Source: Daphnia carinata (lineage: Eukaryota; Arthropoda; Branchiopoda; Diplostraca; Daphniidae). From it: a stretch of DNA of 64,000 bases. Below are positions 32,005 through 46,700 of this stretch, one piece after another. The notes beneath the pieces are model-generated. The model worked only from the letters and a program-made list of their open reading frames with translations. It was not told where the DNA came from and did not search any database. Location: assembly GCF_022539665.2 (NCBI RefSeq), contig NC_081334.1, positions 7,162,424-7,226,423 on the forward strand, in the 5' to 3' direction. Both the position numbers and the translations under genes were made by a program. Every line of letters begins with the position of its first letter. The first letter of the stretch is position 1.

Positions 32005-32599
32005 GCACAAGAGGCAACACGAAATTTCAGTCTTGCAAGTATCTTCCTTTGCAGCAGTACTTCATCATAAGGCCACAGCAGGAAGCACCACATTTTAAGG
32101 TATGTAGCGTATGGCTTAGTTTTACTTACTTCGTATGCCACTTTTACTAGAACATGAATAAAGACGTTGTAGAGTAAAAGCTAAAAGCCTCTGTGTACGC
32201 AAACGCGCATTTGTCATGTTTTACTACTAAAATCATTTTTGTTGACCTACCACATAGCAATGTACTTGATCCAGCAGTGCAAATAATTTTCGAATTTGTA
32301 TGCATTTGAACTGACATATTAATAAACATGATTCAATTTACTGTTTCGTGATTACAAATGTTAAGACCTACTTACTGTGTGACGTATTAACTTTCATTTG
32401 TGGGCCGCTAGCATTATTCGCGTCTGCTGTTCTAACAAAAAGAAATATTACAGATGGTCTTTTAAATGACTTTGAGGATAAGGACAAGTTGTTAAAACTT
32501 TTTCCAAAGGGTTCCACCATGTTATGGATATACTCAAATATCCATGGAACATTTTAGAATAGCTTGCCTAGCTGAAAAATAAACGCTTCCTACATTTTA

Positions 32600-35500
32600 T
32601 GCATTCTATACAAAGGAATCATCAAAAGCCTAATAATTTAAGTATTAAGTTCGACTTACCAGCAAGGTCTGAAAATTAGCGAAACGAATGCGAACGCAAA
32701 CAAAGCCCCAACCGTCAAATGTCACCACCTGAAGAAAAAATCTAGATGCAAAAACAGATCGTTAGATGGCAGACAAGTATTTTAGATATTTGTAATTTTT
32801 AAAAAATAGTTATTAGCTTTCAATAGTAACAGTTTCAGGTAATGTAAAAATTATGAAACTAGATTAATTAATCATAATAGAAAATTTGTGAATCTACATA
32901 ACGACGTAATCTGAAACTGAAAAAGCTAATTTAAATCGATTTCATCAAAGAGCCCAATGTGAACGCTAGCCAAAATGCCCCAAGTTGATCACGCACTTAA
33001 AATGTGAAAGTAATTGCTTCCAAAAAAACTAGCTTTAAACCGAATCACAATAAAAAAAGATAGAAGCACGAACTTAGAATTTCCCGATGGTTAACAGTTG
33101 CGTGTCGCGCAGACTCAACAATAATTTTTGTTTCCAAAAATTATACAAGATTCATACTAAGCATCACTTCAGTTCTGATGATTTGTGAACCACCCATCAC
33201 CGCGAGACAAGCATAGCGATTCAAAAAAAAAAAAAAAAAAAAAGAGCACCCTTGAGGCCATCAATTCATCGCAATCAGAGAAAACGAATCATCTCTGCGT
33301 GAACATGTAATAAGAAACAAGAATACGTTTTTAACCCTATCTCCGCTTATCTCTCATCTACATTATTATACGAATTGCTGTGTCGAATCGCAAAACAATC
33401 TAAATAGTATACAAAGGGGGAAGAGATACGAAGCCGGCCGGCTCGCTATGAATCCTCCCACTTTGATTTATCTAGTTACGGAGGCTATGGTTAACGAAGA
33501 CGGAATTACACAACAAAATAAAAGGACAGATAATACTACAAGAAATGAAAAGGAAAAAAAAAAAACGGGAATAGGAAACCTGTCGAACTGGTTTTTGTTG
33601 ATTGTCAGGAATCCAACTGAGAAAAACGAATAAGGGCTTCGTCCAAGTAAATATAATCGAATAAAAAAAAAAAAATAAGAAATTACAAAAATGGTTAAAT
33701 GCCCACGTTGCTGAAACAAACACATTTCAGTTTGAACCCTCGTGTTAGCACAGCTGCTTGAAGATTACCGCGGAAGGCCGCTGTATTTCACGCTGCTCAT
33801 CACAGTGGGTTATTTCATCAATACATCAGACATTTTCATTTCTTTCTTATTTTTTTTTTTCTCTTTTTTGTCTTTAATACTACAATTCAAATCGTAAATA
33901 GGGTGGCAGCGGTTGGAAAGCGTTTTCCTTTTTTTTTTTTTTTTAATTTTATAAGGCTCGGGTTACATGTCCGGCCTGATTGATGGCCATAAAGGTCGGT
34001 TTGACTATAGAGAGCAGCAAAATGAGCAGCTAATTAAACACACCCACAAAAAGAAAACAAAAAAGCAAAACAATACGAACCCGGCGGCCGACTGGAATGC
34101 ATCTTGAAAAGACTGGACTTGTATAGTGTGTAATTGATCGAGTGCTTGGTGCCCCTGCTGTTGTTTAATAAGGTCCGAGTTTAAAAAAAAAAAAGAAAAA
34201 AGAAAAAAGAAAATAAATAAATTGAAGAACAAAATTTACAAAGGATGGTTATGTTTACCTATAAATAACAACTATACACTCCTTTTGTTTTTTGTTTTCT
34301 TATCCTAAATCTCACTGCACAATTTCGCTTCTAGAACCACGCGCTAATTGATTGATTTACACGGATAACGTGATCAGCCCTCACGGGAACAACAACAAAA
34401 AGAAAAGGGGAAAAAAAAAAAAAATATGAATTGATAGCATCGATGTCGTGCGCGAGAGAGTTGATGCTCGTTAGTGGCCAGTTTTCGGTTTATGTTTCTT
34501 AGTATCACCCCCCTCCCTTTCTCCCGTTTTCCCGCGGACTCGTCACGCTAGATTCTGGCAATCAGATAAGCCAATTTACAACGCTCAAAAGTTTGGGTTG
34601 GTTACAGTGTGTGTGTGTTTGTGTGTGCATCCAAACAGACACACACCAATCTCTCTTAGGTTATCGCCTGTACAAGAATTCCTCATTAGTCCATGAGATC
34701 CTGCAAGACGAAGGAGAAGAAAGAAAAATAAAAAGGGAAAAAAAAAAAAAAAATCCACCTTGCGCCCAGCCGGCAGGGGAACGTCTGAATGCCAAGGATA
34801 AAAAAAAAAAAAAAAAAAAAAAACATCTTGACAGGCTCGATAAAATGGGCCAGGTGAAGAGGTGATTCTTTCTTTCTCCTTCTTCTTGGTTGCGTTCAAA
34901 AGTCGTAACTTCTTCGCCGCTTGATTTGCATAGGCATCGTCGTATAGATGAGGATAGAAAAAAAAAAAAAAGTGGGGAGAGAGAAAGAGATGAGTGTCGA
35001 CGAGAAGCTGTCTGTCCTAAATGAAATGAAATCTCAAGAAGGAGGAAAACGAAGAAGAAGGAAAAAAGAGAAATAAAATAATCCCGCAGAGAATAATAAC
35101 TGACCATCAGAGTCTGCTCTATCGTTATTTTCATGTCGGAATAAGCTGCGAGAGGTTGATGGACGGCAAAAGAAGGAAAACCCCTTCAAAATATATCCCT
35201 TCCTTTTTTTTTTTCTTTTTTAACCATTGCCAAACAAACCATAAGCTACCGTTATGGCGGCCGTAAATATCACGAGTTGTGTGAGTCAGCTGCTGCTGCC
35301 TCCATTGCTCTACGCTTTCTTTCCTAACACCAAAGTATAGCAGGTCAATAAATATCAGTTCCAAAACCCTTTAAAACGACTAAAAATAACACCCCCCCCC
35401 CCCCCCCTCAAAAGTAAGTTTGAAATCAGCGCCATTGGTTTTTTTTTTTTTCTTCCCATTGCTTCTACGATCGACGATGCAGAAACAAGAGTTTGTCCGC

Positions 35501-38500
35501 CAGGTGACCCCGCATGATTTAAATAATTTTCGAATCCCTCTCGGAATGGCCGTAATAGCCAAGTAAATAATTGATTTCGTTTATCTATTTCAGGACGATG
35601 CGGTAGGCTAAACAATCCACCTTAGTCGTCGGCGAAACAATTTATTCACGATACATCGCCTTCCGCACATCGCAGACCGGAAACGCACGTCACACCGTTT
35701 GCACGGCTGCTGTTTTAGAACGTGCGTTGGCGATTGAATTCAAAAACAGCCGCGCGAACCCTCCCCCCCCTCCGCTATTCACAGTACAGGGTAAATAAAA
35801 ATCTGTCACCGTCCAATCTGTCCCTAGCGGTCGCTTAAAAACGGTCACAAACTCGCAGCCACGTCTCCGAGTGATGACTTTTCTCTAATCACAAATTACC
35901 ATTCATTCCCCCCTCCTCCTTTTACCCCGAAAAAAAGGAAGAAGTAACACACGAACATTTTTGGGCAGGACGAAAGAAGCAAGAATTTAAAAAAAAAGAA
36001 AAAAAGAAAGAGAAGACATTTGACTGCAAATGACCTGTTTACGCCAACAAAAGCTGCTACTTTAAACTAAGGATCAGCAAAATATACGATAGATATTATT
36101 AATGATTTTCTTTTTTAACGTTTAAAACAAATTCTTTTAACTATTTACCGGCGTTAAAATGAACGCAGAGTCGCTGAAAACACGAAAAAAAAAAACGAAT
36201 CCTTTATCGCGATACCTGTACGCGCACACGATGAAAACACACTCACCATCGATTTTAATCTAAACAATTCACAATTCTTCGAAGCTTATCGTTTAAAGGC
36301 GCTATCAAAAGACTTTGACGCCTTCATTGAAATTTTGAACTCGAGGTCCTTCGGGTACTATCGCTCTCCTCGTTTTCAATCGATAGACGGAACTTGACGT
36401 GTAAGCAAAACACAAAAAAAGAGAATTAGCGAAAGCCTACAAACATCTACGGCCATGGAAATGAAAAAAAAAAAAGAAAGAACACGTCAACTCACGCACG
36501 TCTCTCTCACTGATGACGTCCGTGCCCATTCGAAAGGAGCTAATCACAAAAACATAAGGATAAACTTCCGGAACGCGTGCGAGTGGGCGACAGCCAGGGC
36601 AAAAGAAATAAATCCATTTACGAGTTTCCATTTCGGTCCGATGCCCCGTCTAGAGGAAACGCTGCAAGGTCTATACGCAATCAACCCCATTTTATGCCAC
36701 AGTTGTTGATTGAAGCGTATAGATATAATCTATTTCGCCAAAGAATATTCGGATAAGAGATGCAACGATGTGACGCAAAGAGGTAAATAATTTATCTTCC
36801 TTCTTTGAAATTTGTGAGGTATGATGTCGACTCGGATTACGTTGGCAAACGGACAATTCACGTAACCCGCCCATTTCAACACGCACTAGCTAATTCCCCG
36901 CTAACTTTTGCACGCCAAAAAAAAACGAGTAAACATATTTTTCTGTACATGGACTTGTCAAGAAAAACAAAAGGATCGGTCCTCCCCCCCGTTTGCTGCC
37001 ACTTGTCACTCTGTTAATTGATCGATTCCCTCGAACTTAAGGCAAAAAAAAAAAAGAAAAGAAAAAATGAAACAATACCTTTGAAGCTTCTCCCATTGTG
37101 TGTGTGTGTGCAATCCTTCGAAGTGCGTTGTTGATATTGGATAAAGTTCAACAGCAAGAGAAAGTCAGAGGTTCAACACCAGTCTCTAAAAAAAAAAGTG
37201 GAGGAGAAATAAAAAAAAAAAAATACGTAATGGATTGGTTAACTTTCAAAAGAGATGGGCCATCACCTGCAGGGATGATGATGTGGTAGCTGAGGGATTC
37301 AAGGGAAAAATAAAAAACAAAAGGATACATTCGTCATGTTTGACTGTCGGTCCCTCTAGTGTGCAGACAAAATGCAGCAGCATCTGAAGACGTCTTCACG
37401 GGGTTCCCCTTCCGGTGTCATACGCCCCAATGGTTTAAAACCTGCCCCTCCGAAAAAATTTCAAATGACTGCAATGGATGGATGGAGTTTTCTGTCATCT
37501 TCTTCGCCCAAAGTCTTTCCAATCAAACATTCGATCACAGCTCATTCTTTAAACGTCCCGTGCCTGCAAAATAAAAGAGAAATTGATTTGAAAAAGAGAA
37601 AAACAAAGTAAAGAAACAACGCCCACATTTCTGCTTTAATAAGATAAAAAAAAAAAAAAAAAAAAAAAACGGGAAGAAATCTGATAAATAAATGATTTGG
37701 AATAATCCGAGGTAAGATCAGATACATAAACGTGCGAGGCGCAAAAGAAATGATCCTCCCATTTCAGCGTTTTATTGTTCTCCGCCCACAATGCGGCCAA
37801 TTTCAAATAAGGCTCGATCAATAATTCATGGCGGAATATCATCAGAAGAGTATCAAGACACACGGGCCGCACGGGAATCGCAAGATTTTGTATTAGGGGG
37901 GGGGGGGGGAGGCCCTTCTGACCTTTTCTCGTTCCGTCACTCGTTTACAATAGCCTTTTGCGCCCATTCTGTTTCATCAGCCGGGGTAACGTCTTTGTGG
38001 AGCGACCGTCGCTTTTATTTTTCGCTTTTCAACAATGCGCCCTGGCCAATCTCCCTTTTCTTTACACGTAATCCCTCTTGGAAATCCCATTCTTTGCGAG
38101 GATCTTTCGCTTCTCCTCTTGTGTAACATACAAACAGAAAATAAAGATTTATCGGTCGGGGCTTTTTTTTTTTTTTTAGAAAGACGCATAGATAGCCTTT
38201 AATCCTTATACTATTCCAGTCGTCCACTTCAATTTCGATCGAATTCAAACTCTTATTTCGAATTTTTGTTCTTCTTTTTTTTTTTTTTTTTTTTTTTTTA
38301 AAGGCACGTTTCCTTCTCAAACTCCGAAGATATTTGCATACACAAACTCACGCCTACGCGTGTTACAGAATGTCGGCAAATACACCATTTTAGGCAAATT
38401 GAATTCGCTTGTTATTGTTATACATTTGCACACAGTGTCTACCTCGCTATCCAAAAAGGAGTTCTGTTTCTTCCCCTATTTATTTATTTTTTATTTTTTC

Positions 38501-39384
38501 AAGATGAACATGTCGTAAAAATGTTCAACGAAAAAAATGATCACGAACGATGACCCGTTATGTTCGCACGTTTCAGCGAAGCAACAAAAAAAAAAAACGA
38601 GAGTGGGGGGTCTTATACGACGAACGAATTCGAGATCTACAAGAGGTGGGGAGCCTTTACGTATGTACGTCGTGTAGGATTTTTAGGATGTAACAAACCC
38701 AAATAAAAAAAAAAAGAAAAAAAAGAAAAGGAAAATCAGATTTGGTGGGTTGTCGCCTGCCGGGCAACGTTTTGGGGCGCCAGATATCCGAGTGATCATC
38801 TCGTGAACAAGACAAGCGCGAGCCTCCGTCTAGCATTTTTTTTTTATGACAAGAGGCGCAATAGGTCTCGCATTCCCAGATAAGGAATGGTTGTACAAAT
38901 GTAATACCATTAGATTTTCCCTCCCCCCTTTTTTTCTCCTGTGTCCTCGTTGTTTTTGTCCCCAATTCCAAAATCCCAACTACTACAGATAACCCTTTGA
39001 CAATAACACACAAAAAAAATATAAATATACATAGTTGTAAGATTATCATGCGCACAACTTAAGTACCTTTTTTTTTAAATGCATTATTCAAAATTCTTAG
39101 AGAGGGCGACCTCTACAGAGACATGTAGATAAATTATGACGTTTCTCTCTTGTGTGTCGAGTACCAAAATCCCCTCTCTTGTGGCCTCTTGTCATATACT
39201 ACCTATTCTTCTATTCCCCCCTCCATTGTAATGTACTATTCTTTCCCAATATTTCTTCTTCTTTTTTTATGTTGTCGTCCAACTGCCCCGACAGCTTCCT
39301 CTGACCGGGTGGTACACACACAAGGAACCTCTGAATGATTTCCAATTCGTTTTCGTCAGCGCGATACCATCTCTCTCTTTTTCC

Positions 39385-39415
<31 letters not shown>

Positions 39416-42400
39416 CGAGAATGCTGCTGTGCTGTTAGTGTCTTTTGTGTGAGCGTAGCGTGTAAGGCAATTGACAGGGACACGGACGCAGAAGCTTCCC
39501 AGGTGTTGTGAAGCGTATTAATCGATTGGGAAAAAAAAATAAAAATGGCTTCGATTGCTGTATACAAGCGGTATAAAAAAAAAAAGAGAGAATAATTCGA
39601 GATAACAACAACAATAGGAAGCAAGACACTAAAAAAAAAAATATATAAATCCTTGGGCGCTTACGAAAAATTCAAACGACTAAGTCAACCAAGCGTCTTA
39701 TAGGTGGGATAGACATCCTTAGACGGGCAACACTCAATTTCTATTTAGGGGGGGGGGGGCTATATAGAGAGTCTCCTGCTATATAGAGAAATGATCCATT
39801 GGGCAGTCACGGTGGCGCTTCGTTGGACCACTCGTATATTATATCTCGTTATCATCTTTTTTTTTTTTTTTTTTGCTTCTGTATATGCTTGTCCCGAAGA
39901 GAGACCACGCCCTTTGCGTCTTTCCCGACTTATTATTATTCCTGAATAGCACCGTCGGAATCTCCCCCCCCCCCCCCCAAGAAAAAAAGTAAAAACGCAT
40001 AACAATTTTTCGCTAATGTACTAGCAGGAAATGAAGGCGAAATGAAAGAGTCTTATCCATTCCTGATCACGTATTTGGACATTGCAGTAAGCAAGCGACG
40101 CGTGACACTTAACGCATTACTTTAAATGTAAGGTGTAAAGAACAAAAAACAAAAAAATAAAGGGCGAGAAAGAAGAAATGAAATAAACACAAAAAAAAAA
40201 AGAAGAAGAAAACTACTACGCCGACAGATGTGTAGATTGATGGTCCGATTAGGAAGTCACTAGAGAATAATAAGTTGTTTCTCACTTGGCGGCCCACAGA
40301 CACATCCGGCCACCCCCATCCCCTCGAAGAAAAAGAATAACAAGTAAGAAGAAGAAGAAGTCTTTTAAGACCAATACAACTTCAACAAGACGGAACGTGA
40401 TAAATGAATGGACCGTGCAACATCCCAACACAAGAGCAATGGGGGAAGAGGTGAGTTCCCAAACACTAGACACAGCGTAGTATTCATGTGTGTGTGTGTG
40501 TGTGTACTGCCTTTTATTTTTTTTTTTTTTTACCCCTGGAAGAAGCCCACGTCCAGATAGATATATTTGGGAGTCTTGCGCTTCAAAAGCTTTCAGTCGT
40601 TCACCAGGCGCGGGACGGTGCGGACACGCGACTACCTTTTGTTGTTGTGTGGTTGTTGTTTCGAAAGATCTTACATTAAAGTGGGCTTATTTCATCACAG
40701 ATTTCGTTTTGAAAAAAACAACAAAAACAACCGCAGATCGCTGTGTCATCCACCATTTACGCAATTCGCTGTGTCACTCTTTCTCCAAAATTTCAAAACA
40801 TTTTGAAAAACAACAAAACAAAAAGTGTTGAGACACTGTCATGAGTGATATTATCCAACAAGAGCTCGTGCGGCGAAACGAATGATGGACCCTGCTGCTG
40901 CACGGACGTGTCATTTTGATTATGCATCGTCAACGATGATGGAATCGACACAACTGGACAAACAGGTCGGTGTTTGCATGATGTCTACAATTTTCACACC
41001 CAAAATTTCATTTCTTTCTCTTCTCTTTATGTCCCATCGCGTTATGGTGTACCTCTATCAATTTTCAAGTCGATCTCGTTACGCAATTCAATTTTTCGAT
41101 TGCCAAGAAATCGGTGGTAGCCCACCTTATTGTTGGAAAGAGGGTGTGCCCGATCGTATTCAAATCAGCCGGCAAAAAAAAAAAAAAATGTGTTTTTAAT
41201 ATTTTCGAATTTGGGACGTTAAAATCAAAGGCAGAAATAAATAGAGATGATGGCCAATGGCCAAAGAGGGAAGTCACATATAAATTTTGGGGAAAAAAAA
41301 ATAAAATAACGAGCGGAGTATTTAAAAAGAAACGGAAACCCTTGATGTTGCGTCATTTTCGGGTGCTAAAGAGGGGGGGGAGATTCGATGCTAACAGACG
41401 GGTTCGATTTTCTGGAATTTCATTTTCGAAAAAAAAAGGGGAGAAAAGAAGAAATACCGAAACGCCAAACACTTCTTCGTTTTCAGAATATTCAATCAAC
41501 GTCCTCGAGGGTTCTTTTTTTTTTCTTCTATTATTCCATCGCATCTGTTATATTCCCTTTAGTTCTATTCCCGATGCCGTCCCGCTTTTCCTTCTAACTT
41601 ATCGTCTTGTAGTCCCTGTTGTCGGAAAAAAAAAAAAAAAGCCGCCGATGGGGTTTTCTTTTTGTTCTTTCACGGCCCCAAAAAGAACGAAAGAGAGAAG
41701 AACACCCACAGCAAAAACTAAGAGGTGCTAGTGAATAGAAACGAGAGCCAACAAGGTATTAAACACGCATCAAACAACAACAACAACAACAAGCAAAAGA
41801 AGTTAAAGAGAAAAGACGAGGTTATAAACAAACCGAAAATGGATGATCCGTTTTCACGCTTTGATAACAGGTTAGGGACGGATACACTAACCACCAAACC
41901 AACCTCTTTTCCTTTTCCCCGTTCGAATTATGAGCGACTCGAAATGGGCGTGAAAATGTGCCCGCCACACGGACCACGTCACACCACTCCGTCATCGGGA
42001 TAAAAAAAAATGGAGGGGAAAGAAAAAGGGTCTCTATATTTCTTATTATTCCATTAGAGTTTTATCATCGACGGAGTTTTTTTTTTTTTTTTTCTCTTTT
42101 TCATGCTCAGTCATCAGTATGTGTTTCTTATTTTTTGAAGGGTGCGATAGAGAGGCGGAGTAGGACGGGCGCACACGATGGAATCTCGTAGCCAACCGGG
42201 TAAGAACGCACACGGCATAGGACGATACAGAGAAATCAAAGATGTACACTCAAACGAATCCCTTAGACGTTTCCCTCTTCTTCGAAAATGATGAAAAAAA
42301 CAAAAACAAGAATACATTCAAAATGAGGGGAAAAAAAAAAAAAAGAAAAGAAAATAAATAAATTACATCGACTGTCCAACGGGCCGTCAGCAACGATGCA

Positions 42401-43733
42401 TCACTCGTTCAACGGACGGCCCAGCTATTTTCTATCTCTTGTGCGACCCTGTACATCTTAGCTGGTCCCGTCATAAACGAAGCGCGTTTCGAATTTCCAG
42501 ACGAATTTCTCTTTTGCCTCCCCCCCCCCCGAAACGAAATATTTTGATTTGCTTCTTTCCAAGATACAAATAAACAACCAAGAGCGCCAGTTCTTGAGCA
42601 CCATCGTCCTAATGATGGTCAATCAATAATTCGTTTTACAGCAGACATCAACTTCATCGATTCAAAAAGCTCACGATCAATAGCCAATCAGGGAAGCCCT
42701 ATGTCTTACACGACAGCAGACGGGCCCTCAAGTTTGCCAATGTTTTTGAGGCATTTTTTTTTTTTACAAACAAGCCGCTGTAAGATTCCTTCCCACGCCA
42801 AGCCCTTTCAAACGCTTGACGTAGTATAGATCCTCGGCTATACTATCTAATTTGCCTGCCTTACGGCTCTATTCAAGCGGCACTTGATCAATCATTCGCT
42901 CGATGTTGAAAGGCCAATTTCCTATACATGAAAAAAGAGGAAGAGAATCGACGTTGGTGATGTACCGCGACGACGACAAGGATGATGAGAGTTGCTGCTA
43001 TCTGTTTGTGCTTTCCCTCTTCGTTCCATCTCCTTTTTTTATTTATTTTTTTCCCTCCTATCTTATACCTCCTCGACAGGCTCCCATTTTTTTTAGAGAA
43101 AATTAGACAGACCGCCTATGCACAGTATCATACAAAACAAAACAAAAAAACGCTAGATTGAAAAAGCTTTTAAGACTTGTCCAACTACTACTAATCGCTC
43201 AACGTAAAAATGTTTAAAAAAATAAAAAAGAAAGCATAAAAATAGGCAAGCGAAGGATACGGAGGGTTGGGCGTAGAATCGTTTTTGTGTGTGTGTGTGT
43301 GTGTGTCGATGACAAAAAATAAAGAGATTCACAAATTTTCACTTAAGAAAAATATCAAATCGTTCGTCAAAAACGTGGAATTTGACAGATTCAAGTTGTG
43401 TAAAAAAAAACAAACAAAAAAACGCTGGAGTAGAGGTTTAACCGTTTCTGAGCAGAGCGGCTGATTAGCATATGCAGACGTACCAATAGACAAGTACCGT
43501 AACCTCATGTACGTCGGTACACTCTCTGAAAAAGGGGCCTTGACGTATACGCTTTACAAAAACGACAACTCCCATCTCAAACTGATGGGTTATTCCCCCC
43601 CCCCCCCCTTTCGATGGACCAAAAAAAAAAAAGGAGAATGATTATGTTCTTCTTACCTTTGTAGACGAAACTAAGCACTCCCAGAAGAAGAAGAAGCGGC
43701 TGGGTTGATCCAGCCAGACGCAGCGGGAGTCCA
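32600..43733. other. Long gene-poor stretch rich in homopolymers and microsatellites
   Basis: About 11 kb without a convincing coding exon. It contains many A/T runs of 10-24 bases and pure G or C runs of 9-17 bases (for example near 35393, 37898, 39749 and 39963). TG/CA microsatellites lie near 34605, 37098, 40487 and 43287, and a GA array near 39388. Open frames here are translations of such runs. It may hold the upstream regulatory region or untranslated first exons of the discoidin-domain gene. Confidence 0.6.
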
Positions 43734-46700
43734 ATGTCCCGTGCCGGCGAATGCTTGACGAAGAATTGCAGCCGATCGTTTCATCTCACTCTCGAAAAGT
43801 CTTCCCTTGTTGTCAGCTTCCTCCTCTTCGTCCAGCTGACCTCATCGGTTCATCTCGCCACAGGTGAGCTCACTTTTTTCTTTCTTGTCTTCTGTCTTGT
43901 TAGATTATTGAACGTATCTATAGAACTCCGACTTGCAGCAAAGGAGTGCCCTGTTAAGAGAAATGAGTTTTGTAACTAAAAACGATTTCGTTTGTTGTGC
44001 CAATAAAAACAACGTGCGCTTTTTTGTCTGTGGTAGATGAGGCAAATGATGATGGATTTAAAAATCAAATAAAATTAGTCGGGAAAAACATTGGTGTGAA
44101 TTTCAACAACCCAACGTCCTACGCTGTTTGACTCCTTTCATTTTTAACGATCAATCAGCAAATGTTTTTCACGCCTCCGCCTTTCCCGACCGGATGTTTC
44201 TTTTTATTTTGCAGGGGGGGGATTTCGCGTGGCAGTTTAAAAAATTGAAAAAGAGTATATTTTTATGAACACTTACATTTTAATAGGCAAGTCTGCAGAC
44301 ACGGCATCGACGACGGAATGCCCCCGTTTGCTGGGAATGAGCTCCGGATCGATCCAAGATTGGCAAATTGCATCCAGTTCCCAATGGACGGGCGTGGGCG
44401 ATCTGACAGAGTTTGCAAGTAGCACCGGCAGCCAGTCAGTAGGCGGCGCAGTTGGCATGTACAACAATCAAGGTGGTTCGTGCCAGCCCAAGTACGCGCG
44501 GCTCTATCAGAGCGGCAGCAAAGCCTGGTGCGCTAAACATCGCTCCGTCGGCGAGTGGATTCTGGTGGACTTGGGCGTCATCTCTCAGGTTGGCCGTTAG
44601 TTTCAGCTGCCCCATATCTTTTTTGTTTCTTCCCGTCCCGATCTTAGGTCTATTAGCGATATCTATTACGTGAAAACGAGCTGTCAATATACAAGAAACA
44701 GCTGCAAAATATTGAATGTGCAATCTTATAGGACCTTACCAGTTATTATCAAGTTTCGATCTCGCATTTCTTGGAAATCAATCGCAAAACATGCAATTTT
44801 GAATGGCAGGTCACGGGGCTGATGACGCAGGGACGGGAGGAAGCCGATGAATGGGTTAGCGCCTACAGCATCTCCTATAGCGTTGACGCGTTCAAGTGGA
44901 GCTACGTCGTCGACGCCAATGGAAATCGACGTGTTTATCGCGGCAACGTCGACGCTTCCAGCGTCCGATACAACCTGCTCGATCCGCCACTTCAAACACG
45001 TTTCGTGCGGCTGCACGTCATCGAGTGGAGAGGTCGGCCCAGTCTGCGCTTAGAAATCGTCGGTTGCCAAGGTCTCTTGGAAAATTTTTTTTTTTTCATC
45101 AACTTGTTTCTCTTAAGTACCTCATTTAAATTCAATCCGATCAAAACACAGAATGTAACCAAGTGATTACGGAATCACCCAACATCAAGTTGACTTCCAG
45201 TTCCGTTCCGACGGCCGCCAAGAAGCACAGCTGCCAGCCAGAATCGGCTCACCTATTCAGCCATACGGGCTGGTGCGCCAAGAAACACGACGGTAATAAA
45301 AGAGCCAAACTTGAAATGCAAGTATCAATCTTTCTTTTTTAAGAAATAAAAACTTTCTAATAAAGTAGCATCGATAAAGAAATGAAAAAGACTCTAGGGG
45401 TGGAGGCGGTGCCCAAAAAAAAAAAAAAAAACTAAACCCGACGAAAAATTTGTTACAACCCTCCAGTCACTTGTTTGATGTGCTGTTGGCGTGCGTCTAA
45501 TTACAACACGCGTTCAGAAACAACTGGAGAAAAAAGGAAAAAAAACAAGCGGGGTCCTTTTTTCTTTTTTGGTCCATTTTCCTACAGCCAGCCCCTTGTT
45601 ACAAACCACCACAATCATTCGATGCTATCAGATTTTTTTTTGGGTACCAAAGACATTCATTTGCCGTTCGGGGCCGGCAATCTCTTAAATAACGGGAGAA
45701 AAAAAAAAGAAAGAAAAGAATCATGACCCGTTCTGTAATTACCACTTTGGAGCAGCTATTAGCTGCCAATCCATCATCAAAGCGTTATACTCCACCATCC
45801 AACCCCATAAGTAATAAATAACGTTCGTGGCGTGCCACACGCGGGAATGAATCATCATCTTATGCGTGCGCGTCAATGCATCTTTCTTATTTTTTTCGCT
45901 CGCCAATGTGATGATTGTGCCCTTGATATATATATATATATATATAAATAGGGGATGAGGAAAGAGCGAGAGAGAGAGAGACCCACCTTCATTTTTCATT
46001 TTCTTTTGGCTGTTGCTGTTGTGTCATAAATTAGCGGACCAGTGGATCCAATACGACTTGGGACCACCGAGACAGATTACGGGCGTCGTGACACGCGGAC
46101 ACGGCGGATGGGAGAACAAGCAACGTCACCACGTCTCCTGGGTCACTTCGTATACGCTGTCCTACAGCAATGACACGCTCTTGTGGTTCTCCTATCGAGA
46201 CGGCAACCACCTGGATCCGAAGGTCAGCACAATTTCTATTCCTATTTTCATACAAATTAAAATTTAAAAAAGAAAACAAATTTTTTTTTTTCTTTTTCAT
46301 CATGTACGTCTAATAGAATTTATCACCTTTCTTTCGTCTCACGTTCCACGGCCGGGCCAGTGATAAAGAGAGGCTAACCATTGGGGGGGGGGGGGGGACA
46401 TTAGTTATCTCTAGTGTGGCTCCTTTTGCTTTCTGATTCCTTTCATACTCTTCCATTTACACGCATAGTATTGGCGACGCTCATTGCTAAAAGCGCATTC
46501 AAATGGGACCCTGATGCGAGATGTAGAAAAACACATAAAGAATAGAATCTGAAAAGATGTCAAGAAAAGATAATACCACTGTGGCTGGGCTCTCTCGGCG
46601 CAGAAAGTAGAGAGAATAAAGATGAGGATTTAGCCACAACCAAATATTGAGCACAAGTCACAGCAAACTCTCTTGCATGGCGTTAGTGGTGGTGGCGCTT

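Noticed and set aside
34585-42317. Many frames rich in Phe or Lys in the homopolymer-rich stretch
   Set aside because: They are translations of poly-A/T runs and lack splice structure or recognisable domains.
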